The notes beneath the pieces were generated by a model. That model saw only the letters and a program-made list of their open reading frames with translations. It had not been told where the DNA came from and searched no databases. Below are positions 47,806 to 57,223 of a stretch of 64,000 nt of DNA, in pieces. The stretch is from Diaphorobacter sp. HDW4A. Its GTDB lineage: Bacteria; Pseudomonadota; Gammaproteobacteria; Burkholderiales; Burkholderiaceae_C. Numbering within the stretch: the stretch's first letter is position 1; each line of letters starts with the position of its first letter. The position numbers were made by a program, and so were the translations under genes. Location of the stretch: contig NZ_CP049910.1 in the NCBI RefSeq assembly GCF_011305995.1, forward strand, positions 3,472,001-3,536,000, given 5' to 3'.

Positions 47806-48717
47806 TCAATGCGTGCGGCGCACCACCGCATCGGCCAGCGCGGCCAACGCGCGCGTGTCGTGCAGGCCCGATTGCGCAAGTGCCACATGCGCCTTTTCGC
47901 GCAGTTCTTCCGCATATTGCTGCGCACGCTCGAGGCCCAGCAGCGACACATAGGTCGGCTTGTCGCTCGCAGCATCCTTGCCAGCGGTCTTGCCGAGCGT
48001 CTGCGAATCGGCAATCACGTCAAGCACGTCGTCGACCACCTGGAAGGCCAGGCCAACGGCGGCGCCATACTCCCTGAGCGCGACACGCGCCTCAAGCGTG
48101 GTCTCGGCACAGACCGAGCCCATGGTCACGCAGGCCTGCAGAAGCGCGCCGGTCTTGAGGCGGTGCATCTTGCGCAACTGGTCTTCAGTCAGTGACTTGC
48201 CGACGCTTGCGAGGTCGATGGCCTGACCGCCCGCCATGCCTTCGGCACCGGCGGCACGCGCAAGCAGACGGCACAGCGTGGCCTGCATCGCAGGGGGCAC
48301 GCCGTCGTCAGGCGTCAGAAATTCAAACGCGAGTGCCTGCAACGCGTCGCCCGCAAGCAGCGCCTCGGCCTCGCCGAACTGCACATGCACGGTGGGCTTG
48401 CCACGGCGCAGCACGTCGTTGTCCATGCAGGGCATGTCGTCATGCACCAACGAATAAGCGTGAATCAGTTCAGCCGCACAGGCCGCGCGCAGCGCTGCAT
48501 CGCGCAGCCCACCCACGGCCTCGCTCGCCGCCAGCACCAGCAACGGACGCAGACGCTTGCCGCCATCGAGCACCGCATAACGCATCGACTCGCCCAGCCC
48601 CGCAGGCGCATCCGCGCTCACCCAGCGCGAGAGGCAATCCTCCACCGCCGCGAGTTGCGTGTGTTGCCAGGTCTTGAAATCAAAGTTTGCTGCTTGTGCT
48701 TGCACTGCGGAATCCAT
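47806..48717 (-). CDS. ispA: Farnesyl diphosphate synthase
   Basis: Prenyl synthase of 303 residues condensing isopentenyl diphosphate with DMAPP and geranyl diphosphate. The first aspartate-rich motif DDMPCMD is at 93-99 and the second, VDDVLD, near 230. GGKRLRPLL (52-60) binds IPP. It sits 44 bases after xseB and before dxs, a common proteobacterial order. Confidence 0.95.
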   Translation of the reverse strand: MDSAVQAQAANFDFKTWQHTQLAAVEDCLSRWVSADAPAGLGESMRYAVLDGGKRLRPLLVLAASEAVGGLRDAALRAACAAELIHAYSLVHDDMPCMDNDVLRRGKPTVHVQFGEAEALLAGDALQALAFEFLTPDDGVPPAMQATLCRLLARAAGAEGMAGGQAIDLASVGKSLTEDQLRKMHRLKTGALLQACVTMGSVCAETTLEARVALREYGAAVGLAFQVVDDVLDVIADSQTLGKTAGKDAASDKPTYVSLLGLERAQQYAEELREKAHVALAQSGLHDTRALAALADAVVRRTH

Positions 48718-48761
48718 GGTTCGTTCGTTCTTCGTTCTTATTGCTTTGCGTGTTTCTTACT

Positions 48762-49001
48762 TCACTCCTGCGTCCACGACTGCAGCTTGCCGTCGTCCAG
48801 CACCTTGATCTGCTCCTGCACCGCATCAAGGCGCGAACGGCAGAACGTCAGCAAACTGGCACCGCGTTGATAGCCGGAGAGCATCTGCTCGAGCGGCATC
48901 TGGCCGGACTCGATCTGCTCGATGAGCTGTTCAAGCTCTTGCAGCGCGGCTTCATAGCTGACAGGTTCTTTGGCGGCAGTGGCCGCTGGTGCCTTGGGCA
49001 T
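48762..49001 (-). CDS. xseB: Exodeoxyribonuclease VII small subunit
   Basis: Cytoplasmic protein of 79 residues. [19 protein letters not shown] and [20 protein letters not shown] are the conserved XseB helices. It partners XseA (not in this window) in degrading single-stranded DNA. First gene of the xseB-ispA-dxs run. Confidence 0.94.
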   Translation of the reverse strand: MPKAPAATAAKEPVSYEAALQELEQLIEQIESGQMPLEQMLSGYQRGASLLTFCRSRLDAVQEQIKVLDDGKLQSWTQE

Positions 49002-49344
49002 GGGTAGGGAGGGCGCTGAACGCGAGGGTGAAAACAGGCCATTTTAGGCGCTGCGTTCTCTGGCGGTCAGTGGAATGGATGTTTAGGGTGAATATCCATT
49101 TCGGATACGCTCCGCCGACCCGTCAACTAAACTGCCCAACCCCGACGCGCACCAGCACCATGGCCGTATCAATTGCACCAAACTGGGGCAATTCACTTAC
49201 TTGGCCTCCGGAAATAACCCCACCACCTATAATCCCATTTCCGCATCGAACCGGCTTATGGGTTTTTCCTTGGGCCGGTTTCGTTTTTTTCAGACAGCGC
49301 ATACGCGCACCCTCCCTGTGGGGAGTCTTTAGGTCAGGTCATCC
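49002..49344. other. Divergent intergenic region, xseB / Rieske gene
   Basis: About 340 bases with the promoters of both genes. On the plus strand a TATAAT (49228-49233) is followed almost at once by a terminator-like hairpin (49249-49290). On the minus strand I could not assign a promoter with confidence. No coding frame is credible. Confidence 0.55.
49228..49290 (+). promoter_or_regulatory. TATAAT box and attenuator-like leader of the Rieske gene
   Basis: A perfect -10 TATAAT is at 49228-49233. From about 49249 AACCGGC / GCCGGTT form a seven-base stem around an 18-base loop, ending in TCG and seven T. A second hairpin, CTCCC-tgt-GGGGAG, lies at about 49312-49325, just before the ribosome binding region. 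A transcript from this promoter would meet a terminator within about 50 bases, so transcription may be attenuated or a short RNA may be made. Confidence 0.45.
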
Positions 49345-50481
49345 ATGTCTGATTTAAGTCTTCAACTGCAGCAGGCCGCAAGCCAACTTCCAGTTTCCAC
49401 TTATTTTGACGAGGCGCTTTTCAAGCGCGAGCTGGAGACCATCTTCCAGCGAGGTCCCCGTTATGTGGGGCACCAACTCGCCGTACCCAACCCGGGTGAC
49501 TACTACGCTCTTCCGCAAGAAGGCGAAGGTCGCGCGCTCGTGCGCAACCCCCAAGGGCAGGTCGAACTGATTTCCAACGTCTGCCGTCACCGGCAGGCCG
49601 TCATGCTCAAGGGACGTGGCTCGCTGCAGGGCCATGGCAAGGGGCATGCGGGCGGCAACATCGTCTGCCCACTGCACCGCTGGACCTACAGTCCCAGCGG
49701 CGAGCTGCTGGGCGCGCCCCACTTCTCGCACGACCCGTGCCTGAACCTCAACAACTACCAGCTCCAGGAATGGAACGGCCTGCTGTTTGAAGGCAACGGT
49801 CGCGACATCAAGGCCGATCTGGCCGGTATGGGCCCGCTGTCGGAGCTGTCCTTTGACGGCTTCGTGCTCAGCCATGTCGAGATGCACGAGTGCAACTACA
49901 ACTGGAAGACCTTCATCGAGGTCTATCTGGAGGACTACCACGTTGGTCCGTTCCACCCAGGTCTCGGCAATTTCGTGACCTGCGACGACCTCAAGTGGGA
50001 GTTTGCCAAGGAGTACTCGGTGCAGACCGTGGGCGTCGCGCCCACCTTCGGCAAACCGGGCTCCGAGGTCTACAAGACCTGGCACGACGTGCTGCTTTCC
50101 TACCGCGACGGCAAGCTGCCCGAGCGCGGCGCGATCTGGCTGACGTACTACCCGCACATCATGGTGGAGTGGTATCCGCACGTGCTCACGGTATCGACAC
50201 TGCACCCGGTGAGCGTGAACAAGACGATGAACGTGGTGGAGTTCTACTACCCCGAAGAGATCGTCGCGTTCGAGCCCGAGTTTGTGGCGGCGCAGAAGGC
50301 TGCCTACATGGAAACCGCCATTGAAGATGACGAGATTGGCGAGCGCATGGATGCGGGGCGCAGGGCCTTGTTTGAGCGCGGCGACAATGAAGTCGGCCCC
50401 TACCAAAGCCCCATGGAAGACGGCATGCAGCACTTTCACGAGTGGTATCGCTCGAAGATGGGTGATTCTCTTACTGGGTGA
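49345..50481 (+). CDS. Rieske aromatic ring-hydroxylating oxygenase, alpha subunit
   Basis: Cytoplasmic oxygenase component of 378 residues. The Rieske [2Fe-2S] ligands are Cys80, His82, Cys108 and His111 (NVCRHRQA ... CPLHRW). The C-terminal catalytic domain has the mononuclear iron motif EDYHVGPFHPG near 195-205, typical of alpha subunits. No beta subunit, ferredoxin or reductase gene is adjacent, so it may be a one-component or house-keeping relative; its real substrate is unknown. It is divergent from xseB and followed by repeat copy B. Confidence 0.9.
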   Translation: MSDLSLQLQQAASQLPVSTYFDEALFKRELETIFQRGPRYVGHQLAVPNPGDYYALPQEGEGRALVRNPQGQVELISNVCRHRQAVMLKGRGSLQGHGKGHAGGNIVCPLHRWTYSPSGELLGAPHFSHDPCLNLNNYQLQEWNGLLFEGNGRDIKADLAGMGPLSELSFDGFVLSHVEMHECNYNWKTFIEVYLEDYHVGPFHPGLGNFVTCDDLKWEFAKEYSVQTVGVAPTFGKPGSEVYKTWHDVLLSYRDGKLPERGAIWLTYYPHIMVEWYPHVLTVSTLHPVSVNKTMNVVEFYYPEEIVAFEPEFVAAQKAAYMETAIEDDEIGERMDAGRRALFERGDNEVGPYQSPMEDGMQHFHEWYRSKMGDSLTG

Positions 50482-50530
50482 CTTCGTCCACGAGGCCTGT
50501 TCGGCTTCGATTAGTGGGTCGTTTTGAGGC

Positions 50531-50621
50531 GCCAATACAGCCCTTCATACTTTGCTGCGAAGCCTTGCCGTACGAGAGTACTGTCTGCGGCTTCGCGTCG
50601 CGTCTGAAGGGCTGTCTTGGC
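50531..50621 (+). repeat. Dispersed nested-hairpin element, copy B
   Basis: GCCAATACAGCCCTTCA / TGAAGGGCTGTCTTGGC form the 17-base outer stem (one mismatch, position 6). GCGAAGCC / GGCTTCGC form the inner stem and GTAC-gaga-GTAC the tip. It lies 50 bases after the Rieske gene. Similarity to copy C extends downstream to about 50670 (GAGGCA...GCCCGCTG). Confidence 0.8.
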
Positions 50622-50757
50622 GTTGGGGTGGGTGATCGAGGCATCGCTTTCGCTGCTTGCGCCCGCTGACTGAATACCTGAAGCCGCAGGCATATTCCTC
50701 TTTTCATTCCAATCCTGCGAACGCGGCATTTTGGGTCGCTGTACGATTCATCTCCTT

Positions 50758-51162
50758 ATGCTTCGCTCGCTTCTGCTGGTTTGCGCCACTCTTCTTCCGT
50801 TGGCGGCTGCCGCGCAACGGGATCCTTCCGCCGAGAACAATTGCTACTCGCGGCTCAGTCTTGACAGCATGCGGGCGTGCATCAAGGAGCAGTCGGCTGC
50901 GGCGACCAAGGAGTTGGAATCGTCTGAGAAGCTGCTGGCCTCCGCCGTTCAGAGCGAGCTGCACCATTCAAAGTCTTCGGCCCGCCAGCATCTGACGCAG
51001 GCCAATGCACGATATCGGCAGTACCGCAAGGCGCAGTGCGCGTTTCAGGCGCTGGCGGCCAATGGGAAGAAGTCCGCACCGGATCGCGAGATGCTGTGTA
51101 CTACCGCGCTCGATCTGCAACGTGCCAAGGATTTGAAGGCGACGGCCGAGATGCTGCGCTGA
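50758..51162 (+). CDS. Secreted LprI/DUF1311-like protein
   Basis: Protein of about 134 residues with a signal peptide (MLRSLLLVCATLLPLAAAA, cut near AAA-QRD). The mature part has four cysteines and the LprI-type spacing: CYSRLSLDSMRACIKEQ, a long helix, then YRQYRKAQCAFQALA and MLCTTALDLQRAKDL. Family members are periplasmic, some inhibiting lysozyme. The ATG at 50758 is preferred because it starts the signal peptide; the frame is open nine codons upstream. Confidence 0.8.
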   Translation: MLRSLLLVCATLLPLAAAAQRDPSAENNCYSRLSLDSMRACIKEQSAAATKELESSEKLLASAVQSELHHSKSSARQHLTQANARYRQYRKAQCAFQALAANGKKSAPDREMLCTTALDLQRAKDLKATAEMLR

Positions 51163-51188
51163 TCATCCGCGTCAGCACACGCTTCTCT

Positions 51189-51797
51189 TCACTTCCTGGA
51201 CAACAACGCATTCAACTCCGCAAAACTTGTTTGCGTGAGTTCGAGCAACGATGATTTTTCGGGGTTTTCCGTCCATGCCTGCACGGCCAGACGGAACGCG
51301 CCGATGGAGGTCATCGCGGCCAGCCTGAGCTCCCATTGCCGCTCGGGCTCTGGCCATATTTCCACCAAGGTTTCGTAGACCGCCTGTTCGCGCTCAGCGA
51401 AGCCTGAGTGATAGCGCGAACGCAGGGTTGCGCTGATGCTCATGAGGCGGTGCAGCGCGAGCATCTCCTTGTGCGAGCGCGTCGCCAGACGCCTGAGCAG
51501 GCCCTCGCGCACCACAGCAAGTGGCTGCTGATCGCGCCCGCCTTTGGCGACCTCGACGAGGATGTCGTCCCAACTCGTGCCCGACGCGGCCACGAGGATG
51601 TCTTCCTTGGACGAGAAATAGGAAAAGATCGTACGCCGCGAAATACCGGCTTCCTGCGCTATCTGGTCCAGCGTCGTTTCGTGATAGCCCTGCGCGAGAA
51701 ACAGGCGCACACCCGTGTTCGCGAGCAGCCTTTCGGTCTCGCGTTTCTTCTGCTCGCGCAATCCCATCTCGGTCTTCACTTTCTTTTCGCTGGCCAT
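51189..51797 (-). CDS. TetR family transcriptional regulator
   Basis: Repressor of 202 residues. The N-terminal helix-turn-helix (about 20-65) reads TLDQIAQEAGISRRTIFSYFSSKED, and the rest is the helical ligand-binding domain. It is divergent from the EmrA-EmrB-OMF operon, and a 15-base palindrome overlaps the presumed promoter, so it very likely represses this pump and is released by one of its substrates (inference). Confidence 0.92.
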   Translation of the reverse strand: MASEKKVKTEMGLREQKKRETERLLANTGVRLFLAQGYHETTLDQIAQEAGISRRTIFSYFSSKEDILVAASGTSWDDILVEVAKGGRDQQPLAVVREGLLRRLATRSHKEMLALHRLMSISATLRSRYHSGFAEREQAVYETLVEIWPEPERQWELRLAAMTSIGAFRLAVQAWTENPEKSSLLELTQTSFAELNALLSRK

Positions 51798-51812
51798 GGC
51801 CTACATTCTCCC

Positions 51813-51841
51813 TTGACTTGAAATTTTGCACCCAGTGCAAT
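51813..51841 (+). promoter_or_regulatory. Promoter of the efflux operon with TetR operator
   Basis: A -35 TTGACT (51813-51818) and, 17 bases on, TGCAAT (51836-51841) form a possible promoter. TTGCAC-CCA-GTGCAA (51826-51840) is a perfect six-base dyad lying across the spacer and -10, where a TetR dimer would block RNA polymerase. It is about 30 bases before the regulator gene start and 44 before the HlyD gene. Confidence 0.65.
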
Positions 51842-51883
51842 AATATCCGCTGCCAGACATCCAGACCAAGATAACAACAGTCC

Positions 51884-53017
51884 ATGCCATCCAATCAAGC
51901 CGCGCCTTCCAACGAGGCCGAGAATAGCCGCGTCCCCGACGCTAGCGCGACCTCGCAATCCCCAACGAAAAAAGGGCCCACCCGCAGCATCCTGCTCACA
52001 CTGCTGCTGATCGCCATCGGCGCAGGGGGTTGGTGGCTGTACCGCTACCAAACCAACGGCAAATACGTGCAGTCCACCGATGACGCCTATGTGCAGGCCG
52101 ACGCGGTGACCATCTCGCCCAAGATTTCAGGCTATGTCGAAGAGGTGCTGGTCAAGGACAATCAGGACGTGAGCCCAGGTCAACCGCTGGTGCGCATCGA
52201 CGCGCGCGACTACCGCGCGCAGGTCGCGCAGGCCAGCGCCAGCATCGACGTGGCCCGTGCCAACGCCGAAGCGGCGCGCTCACAGATTCGCGAGCAGGAC
52301 GCAGCGATTGCCCAGGCCCGTGCGCAGCTCATGTCGGCGCAGGCACAGGCGGAATTTGCGGCCTCCGAGGTCAGGCGCTACGCGCCGCTGGTGCAAACCG
52401 GCGCCGAACCCTCCGAGCAACTCGCCGCCAAGACGAATCTGGACAAGCAAGCCGCGAGCCAGCTCGCTGCACAGCGCGCCAGCGTGTCTGCCGCTGAGCG
52501 CCGCGTGAGTTCGATCAGCGCACAAGTCAAGCAGGCCGAAGCGCAAGCCGAATCCGCGCACGCCCAGCGCGATGCGGCCAAGGTGAATGCAGACGCGGCC
52601 AATATCATCGCGAGCGTCGGTGGTCGTGTGGGCGACCGCACGGTGCGCGTCGGCCAGTTCGTGCAGGCGGGCACGCGTCTGATGTCGGTCGTGCCACTGG
52701 ACAAGCTCTACATCACCGCCAATTTCAAGGAAACGCAGATCGGCCACATGCGCGCAGGCCAGACCGTGAACATCCGCATCGACGCATTGCCGGGTCTGAA
52801 GCTGCAAGGCCATGTCGAGAGCATGGCGCCGGGCACGGGGGCGCAGTTCTCGCTGATTCCGCCACAGAACGCGACCGGCAACTTCACCAAGATCGTCCAG
52901 CGCGTGCCGGTGCGCATCGCGCTTGACGTGGATGAGCAGGTGCGCAAGGTGCTGGTGCCCGGCCTCTCGAGCGTGGTCGCCGTGAACACCATGGCCGACG
53001 CGAAGGCCGGGCAGTGA
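51884..53017 (+). CDS. HlyD/EmrA family periplasmic adaptor subunit
   Basis: Adaptor of 377 residues: a cytoplasmic tail, one transmembrane helix (about 35-53), a lipoyl/barrel-sandwich domain (STDDAYVQADAVTISPKISGYV near 65-85), a long coiled-coil hairpin (about 110-235), and a beta-barrel end. It links the inner-membrane MFS pump to the outer-membrane factor. The stop overlaps the start of the next gene (GTGA). Confidence 0.93.
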   Translation: MPSNQAAPSNEAENSRVPDASATSQSPTKKGPTRSILLTLLLIAIGAGGWWLYRYQTNGKYVQSTDDAYVQADAVTISPKISGYVEEVLVKDNQDVSPGQPLVRIDARDYRAQVAQASASIDVARANAEAARSQIREQDAAIAQARAQLMSAQAQAEFAASEVRRYAPLVQTGAEPSEQLAAKTNLDKQAASQLAAQRASVSAAERRVSSISAQVKQAEAQAESAHAQRDAAKVNADAANIIASVGGRVGDRTVRVGQFVQAGTRLMSVVPLDKLYITANFKETQIGHMRAGQTVNIRIDALPGLKLQGHVESMAPGTGAQFSLIPPQNATGNFTKIVQRVPVRIALDVDEQVRKVLVPGLSSVVAVNTMADAKAGQ

Positions 53018-54585
53018 GTACTGCCGCTTCCGTCTCCGCGCTCCCCGGGCCGACGCATGCGTTGAAAACGGCGCACCACGAGCCCAATGCCGATGCGGTC
53101 GCTTGGATGGCGGTCGCCGCCGGCACGCTGGGCGCGCTGATGGCCACGCTTGACGTCTCCATCGTCAACTCGGCCCTGCCGCGCATTCAGGGCGAGATCG
53201 GCGCATCGGGCACCGAAGGCACGTGGATCGCCACTGGCTACCTCGTCGCCGAAATCATCATGATCCCGCTCGCTGGTTGGCTCGAGCGGCTGCTCGGCCT
53301 GCGCACCTTTCTGCTGATCGTCGCCGCGTTCTTCACGTTGTTCTCGGGAATCTGCGGCATGTCCACCAGCCTCGGCATGATGATCGTGGGCCGCGTGGGG
53401 CAAGGCCTCACGGGCGGCGCGATGATTCCCACCGCGCAGACCATCATCGCCACGCGCCTGCCGCGCCATCAGCAGCCCATCGGCACGGCGATGTTCGGCG
53501 CGACCGCGATTCTCGGCCCCGTGGTTGGCCCCTATGTCGGTGGCTGGCTCACCGAAAATCTGAGCTGGCACTACGCCTTCTTTCTGAACATTCCGATCTG
53601 CATCGCGCTGATGGCGCTGCTGATCATCGGACTGCCCAGCCAGAAGTCGCGCCTCGACCTCATCGGCGAGGCCGACTGGTTCGGCATCGTCGGGCTCGCT
53701 GCGTTTCTCGGCGGTCTCACCATCGCGCTTGAAGAAGGCCAGCGCGACCAGTGGTTCTCGTCGCCCTTCATCGTCGGCATGTTTGCGCTGTCAGTCCTTG
53801 GCTTCGTGATGGTGATGATCGGCCAGCTCACCGCAAAGCGTCCGGTGATCCGCCTGTCCATTCTGCTGAACCGACAGTTCGGCGCGGTGGTCGTCATGGG
53901 GCTGGTGATCGGCATGGTGATCTACGGCACCGCGTTCATGATTCCGCAGTTCCTCGCGAACATCTCCAACTACGACTCGATGCAATCAGGCCTGATCGTC
54001 ATCCTGCCGGGCATTCCGTCGCTGATGATCATGCCCTTCGTTCCGCTGCTGATCCGCAGGCTGGACATTCGGATTGCCGTCGGCTTGGGGCTGATGATTC
54101 TGGCCTACAGCGCCTACATGGAAACCGAACTCACCGCACTCTCGGATGGTGCAGCCTTCATCGACTCGCAGCTGCTGCGCGGCGTGGGCACGATTCTGTG
54201 CATGCTGTTTCTGAATCAGGCCGCCATTCAGTCCGTCTCGCGCGACTTCGCAAGCGACGCGGCGGGCCTCTTCAGCGCCGTGCGCAATCTGGGCGGCTCG
54301 TTCGCGCTTGCGGGCATCACCATCCTGCAGGAGCAGCGCCACTGGTTCCATAGTCGTCGCCTCGAGGAAACGCTCAACGCCAACGCGCTGCGCGTGCAGG
54401 ACTATCTGCAGCACAACGGCAGCATGAGCTACGCCCGGCTCGAAGGCATCATCCAGACGCAGGCGCTCACCATGACCTATGTCGACCTGTTCTGGATCAT
54501 GAGCGTCGGCATCGCCTGCGTGACTCCGCTCGTCTTCTTTCTGCGCCCGCTGGCCCGCAACGCGCCCATCTCCACGGGCCACTGA
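53014..54585 (+). CDS. DHA2 family MFS multidrug exporter (EmrB-like)
   Basis: Fourteen-helix inner-membrane antiporter of 523 residues with a GTG start overlapping the adaptor stop. The DHA2 features MATLDVSIVNSALPRIQGEIG (helix 1, about 40-60) and WIATGYLVAEII, then the helix 4-5 motif GRVGQGLTGGAMIPTAQTII, are clear. With the adaptor and the outer-membrane factor it forms a tripartite pump for hydrophobic drugs or uncouplers. Confidence 0.94.
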   Translation: MSTAASVSALPGPTHALKTAHHEPNADAVAWMAVAAGTLGALMATLDVSIVNSALPRIQGEIGASGTEGTWIATGYLVAEIIMIPLAGWLERLLGLRTFLLIVAAFFTLFSGICGMSTSLGMMIVGRVGQGLTGGAMIPTAQTIIATRLPRHQQPIGTAMFGATAILGPVVGPYVGGWLTENLSWHYAFFLNIPICIALMALLIIGLPSQKSRLDLIGEADWFGIVGLAAFLGGLTIALEEGQRDQWFSSPFIVGMFALSVLGFVMVMIGQLTAKRPVIRLSILLNRQFGAVVVMGLVIGMVIYGTAFMIPQFLANISNYDSMQSGLIVILPGIPSLMIMPFVPLLIRRLDIRIAVGLGLMILAYSAYMETELTALSDGAAFIDSQLLRGVGTILCMLFLNQAAIQSVSRDFASDAAGLFSAVRNLGGSFALAGITILQEQRHWFHSRRLEETLNANALRVQDYLQHNGSMSYARLEGIIQTQALTMTYVDLFWIMSVGIACVTPLVFFLRPLARNAPISTGH

Positions 54586-54610
54586 TACCGGTTCCGACAC
54601 CACGCCTTCC

Positions 54611-56080
54611 ATGCCACGTCCTCACATCACCTCTTCGCTGTCGCCCACAGTATTGGCAAGCATCTGCGCGCTGCTCACGGGCTGCTCCACGCTCGGTCCC
54701 GACTACCGCGAGCCGCCCACAGCCGGCACGCCAACCACCTTCGCGCGCGCGCATGGCGACAGCGTCAACACCAATGCGCCACTCGCGAGCTGGTGGACCG
54801 CACTCAACGACGACCGGCTCAACGACCTGATCGGGCGCACGCTCAAGGCCAACCCTGACATCGACGCCGCACGCGCCCGTCTGCGCCGCGCACGCGTCGC
54901 AGTAGATTTAGAGCAGGCCAGCCGCATGCCCACTGCAGGCGTGAGCGCCATGACCGCTCGCGTTCGACTACCCGAGATGCAGTTCGGCGAGCAAGCCATC
55001 GATTCGCAATGGATGGGCATGTACAGCCTCGGCGCAAATGCGTCGTGGGAAGCCGATCTGTTCGGCTCCCACAAGCGCACGGTCGAGGCGACCATCGCCA
55101 GCACACAGGCGAGCGAAGCCCAGCTCGCGGATGTGCAGCTGTCCTTGAGCACACAAGTCGCACAGGCCTATCTCGGCTTGCGCACCGCGCAAACCCGGTT
55201 GCGACTCGGCCAGCAGGCGCTTGATCGGCAGGAGCGCGTGCTCGCGCTCACACGCCAACGCTTCGAACGCGGCACGACATCGCGGCTCGACGTCACACGC
55301 CTGTCGAACCAGATCGACATGACGCGCGCCAACATGCCCTCCATCGAAGCCGACATCGCGAGCTACCAGAACGCGCTCGCGGTGCTGCTCGGTCAAACAC
55401 CCGGCAGCATGGATGCCGAGTTGCAGGATTCACGCGACATTCCGCTGCCGCCCGCAGAAGTCGCCATCGGCGACCCGACGAGCCTGCTCAAGCGCCGCCC
55501 CGATGTGCGCGCGGCGGAACGCGCGCTTGCTGCGCGCACCGCGCAGATCGGAGTCGCGGAGGCGGCGAAATTTCCGCAACTCAAATTCACTGGCATGCTG
55601 GGCCTTGGCGGAAGCGAGATTTCCGATCTCACGCATCTCGGCAATTTCACGCTTGCACTGCTGCCGCAGTTGAGTTGGAATTTCCTCGACTTCGGCCGCA
55701 ATCAGGCCCGAGTCGACCAAGCCAACGCGGATCGCGATGAGGCCATCGCGCAATACCATGGCAAGGTGCTGCTTGCACTCAAGGACGCCGAAGACGCCCT
55801 CGCCCGCTACGGAAAACGCCGCATCGCCGTTGCCGCCTACGCCCGGGCAAAAGCCTCGGCTGATGAAGCTGCCCAACTCACCGCGCAGCGCCAGCGCGCC
55901 GGGACAACAAGCACCATCGACCTGCTCGATGCAGAGCGCCAGCAGATTCTTGCTGAGCAGAATCTCGTGGCGTCGCTATCAGGCCTGACCAGCGACTTCA
56001 TCGCGCTGCAAAAGGCGCTGGGGCTTGGCTTGCGAGATGCATCGAACGAAACGCTGGAACACACTGCACAGTTCAAATAG
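54611..56080 (+). CDS. Outer-membrane efflux lipoprotein (NodT/OprM family)
   Basis: TolC-type outer-membrane factor of 489 residues. A lipoprotein signal with lipobox LTGC (Cys25) precedes GPDYREPP, the standard mature start. ASWWTALNDDRLNDLI and LLKRRPDVRAAERALAARTA (near 295-315) are hallmarks. It starts 25 bases after the MFS gene and completes the tripartite pump. Confidence 0.93.
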   Translation: MPRPHITSSLSPTVLASICALLTGCSTLGPDYREPPTAGTPTTFARAHGDSVNTNAPLASWWTALNDDRLNDLIGRTLKANPDIDAARARLRRARVAVDLEQASRMPTAGVSAMTARVRLPEMQFGEQAIDSQWMGMYSLGANASWEADLFGSHKRTVEATIASTQASEAQLADVQLSLSTQVAQAYLGLRTAQTRLRLGQQALDRQERVLALTRQRFERGTTSRLDVTRLSNQIDMTRANMPSIEADIASYQNALAVLLGQTPGSMDAELQDSRDIPLPPAEVAIGDPTSLLKRRPDVRAAERALAARTAQIGVAEAAKFPQLKFTGMLGLGGSEISDLTHLGNFTLALLPQLSWNFLDFGRNQARVDQANADRDEAIAQYHGKVLLALKDAEDALARYGKRRIAVAAYARAKASADEAAQLTAQRQRAGTTSTIDLLDAERQQILAEQNLVASLSGLTSDFIALQKALGLGLRDASNETLEHTAQFK

Positions 56081-56155
56081 CGAGACCCCACACGCGGCGA
56101 CCGGCTCCGTATCACCTTAAACTTCGAACGTTCGCGCTCACTCGCCCTCGGGTGA

Positions 56156-57115
56156 ATGCAGCTCCCAGCAACGTCGAAGTCTTTCGGAATCGGTCAAACA
56201 ATCATGCATGCGCTCTGGATGGTCCTGGCAGCCTTTTTCTTTGCCAGCATGGGCGTGTGCATCAAGGCGGCTTCCCCCTACTTCAGCCCCGCCGAGATGG
56301 TGTTCTATCGTGGACTGATCGGCATGATCATGATGTACTTTCTCGCGCGCCATCAGGCCCTGTCGCTCAAGACGCGCTACCCCGGCATGCACGCCTGGCG
56401 CAGCCTGATCGGTGTGACCTCGCTCGGTGCCTGGTTCTACGCCATCGCCCATCTGCCGCTCGCCACCGCAATGACGCTCAACTACATGAGCAGTGTCTGG
56501 GTGGCGGTCTTTCTAGTCGGCGCGGCGCTCTGGACCTGGCGGCCTTCGGCGGCCACACCCAAGCCACCGCTGCAGGGCTCGCTGGTGGCAACCATCATTG
56601 TCGGTTTTGCAGGCGTGATCCTCATGCTGCGTCCCAACTTCAATCAAGACCAAGCGTTCGCTGGCATGCTCGGCCTCATGTCAGGCATGGCCGCCGCCTT
56701 CGCGTACATGCAGGTGGTCGCGCTCTCACGCATTGGCGAGCCCGAAACCCGCACTGTGTTCTATTTTGCGACTGGCTCAGCCCTTGCCGGTGGCGCGGCC
56801 ATGCTGGCCACCGGTATCTCGCCCTGGGCCGGCTGGCAAACGCTTTGGCTCATTCCCATCGGCGTGCTTGCCTCCATCGCGCAGCTCTGTCTGACCAAGG
56901 CTTACGCCCAGGCCCACACCTCGCGCGAGACGCTGGTCGTCGCCAATCTGCAGTACTCGGGCATCATCTTCGGAGCCATCTCCGGCATGGTGTTCTTCGG
57001 CGACAAGATCCCTTTGCTCGGCTGGCTCGGCATGTTCCTGATCATCTCGAGCGGCATTGCCGCCACCATCCTGCGCTCACGTGACGCACCGGATGCGCCG
57101 AGCGAAGAGCGTTGA
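56156..57115 (+). CDS. EamA/DMT family transporter
   Basis: Ten-helix inner-membrane protein of up to 319 residues with two EamA repeats (about 17-145 and 165-305). The family helix 1 begins at the ATG at 56204 (MHALWMVLAAFFFASMG), which may be the true start; the ATG at 56156 adds 16 residues. Substrate unknown; relatives export amino acids or metabolites. It follows the efflux operon on the same strand after 75 bases but is probably separate. Confidence 0.88.
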   Translation: MQLPATSKSFGIGQTIMHALWMVLAAFFFASMGVCIKAASPYFSPAEMVFYRGLIGMIMMYFLARHQALSLKTRYPGMHAWRSLIGVTSLGAWFYAIAHLPLATAMTLNYMSSVWVAVFLVGAALWTWRPSAATPKPPLQGSLVATIIVGFAGVILMLRPNFNQDQAFAGMLGLMSGMAAAFAYMQVVALSRIGEPETRTVFYFATGSALAGGAAMLATGISPWAGWQTLWLIPIGVLASIAQLCLTKAYAQAHTSRETLVVANLQYSGIIFGAISGMVFFGDKIPLLGWLGMFLIISSGIAATILRSRDAPDAPSEER

Positions 57116-57223
57116 TCGATCTGAAGAATTGCGGTCAGAATAGAAGCAATGGCTCCAGCACCGGCGTCCCGATCCGTGCTGGCGCACAAAGGGTCCCCTG
57201 CAAACGATTACATCGAAGCCAAA

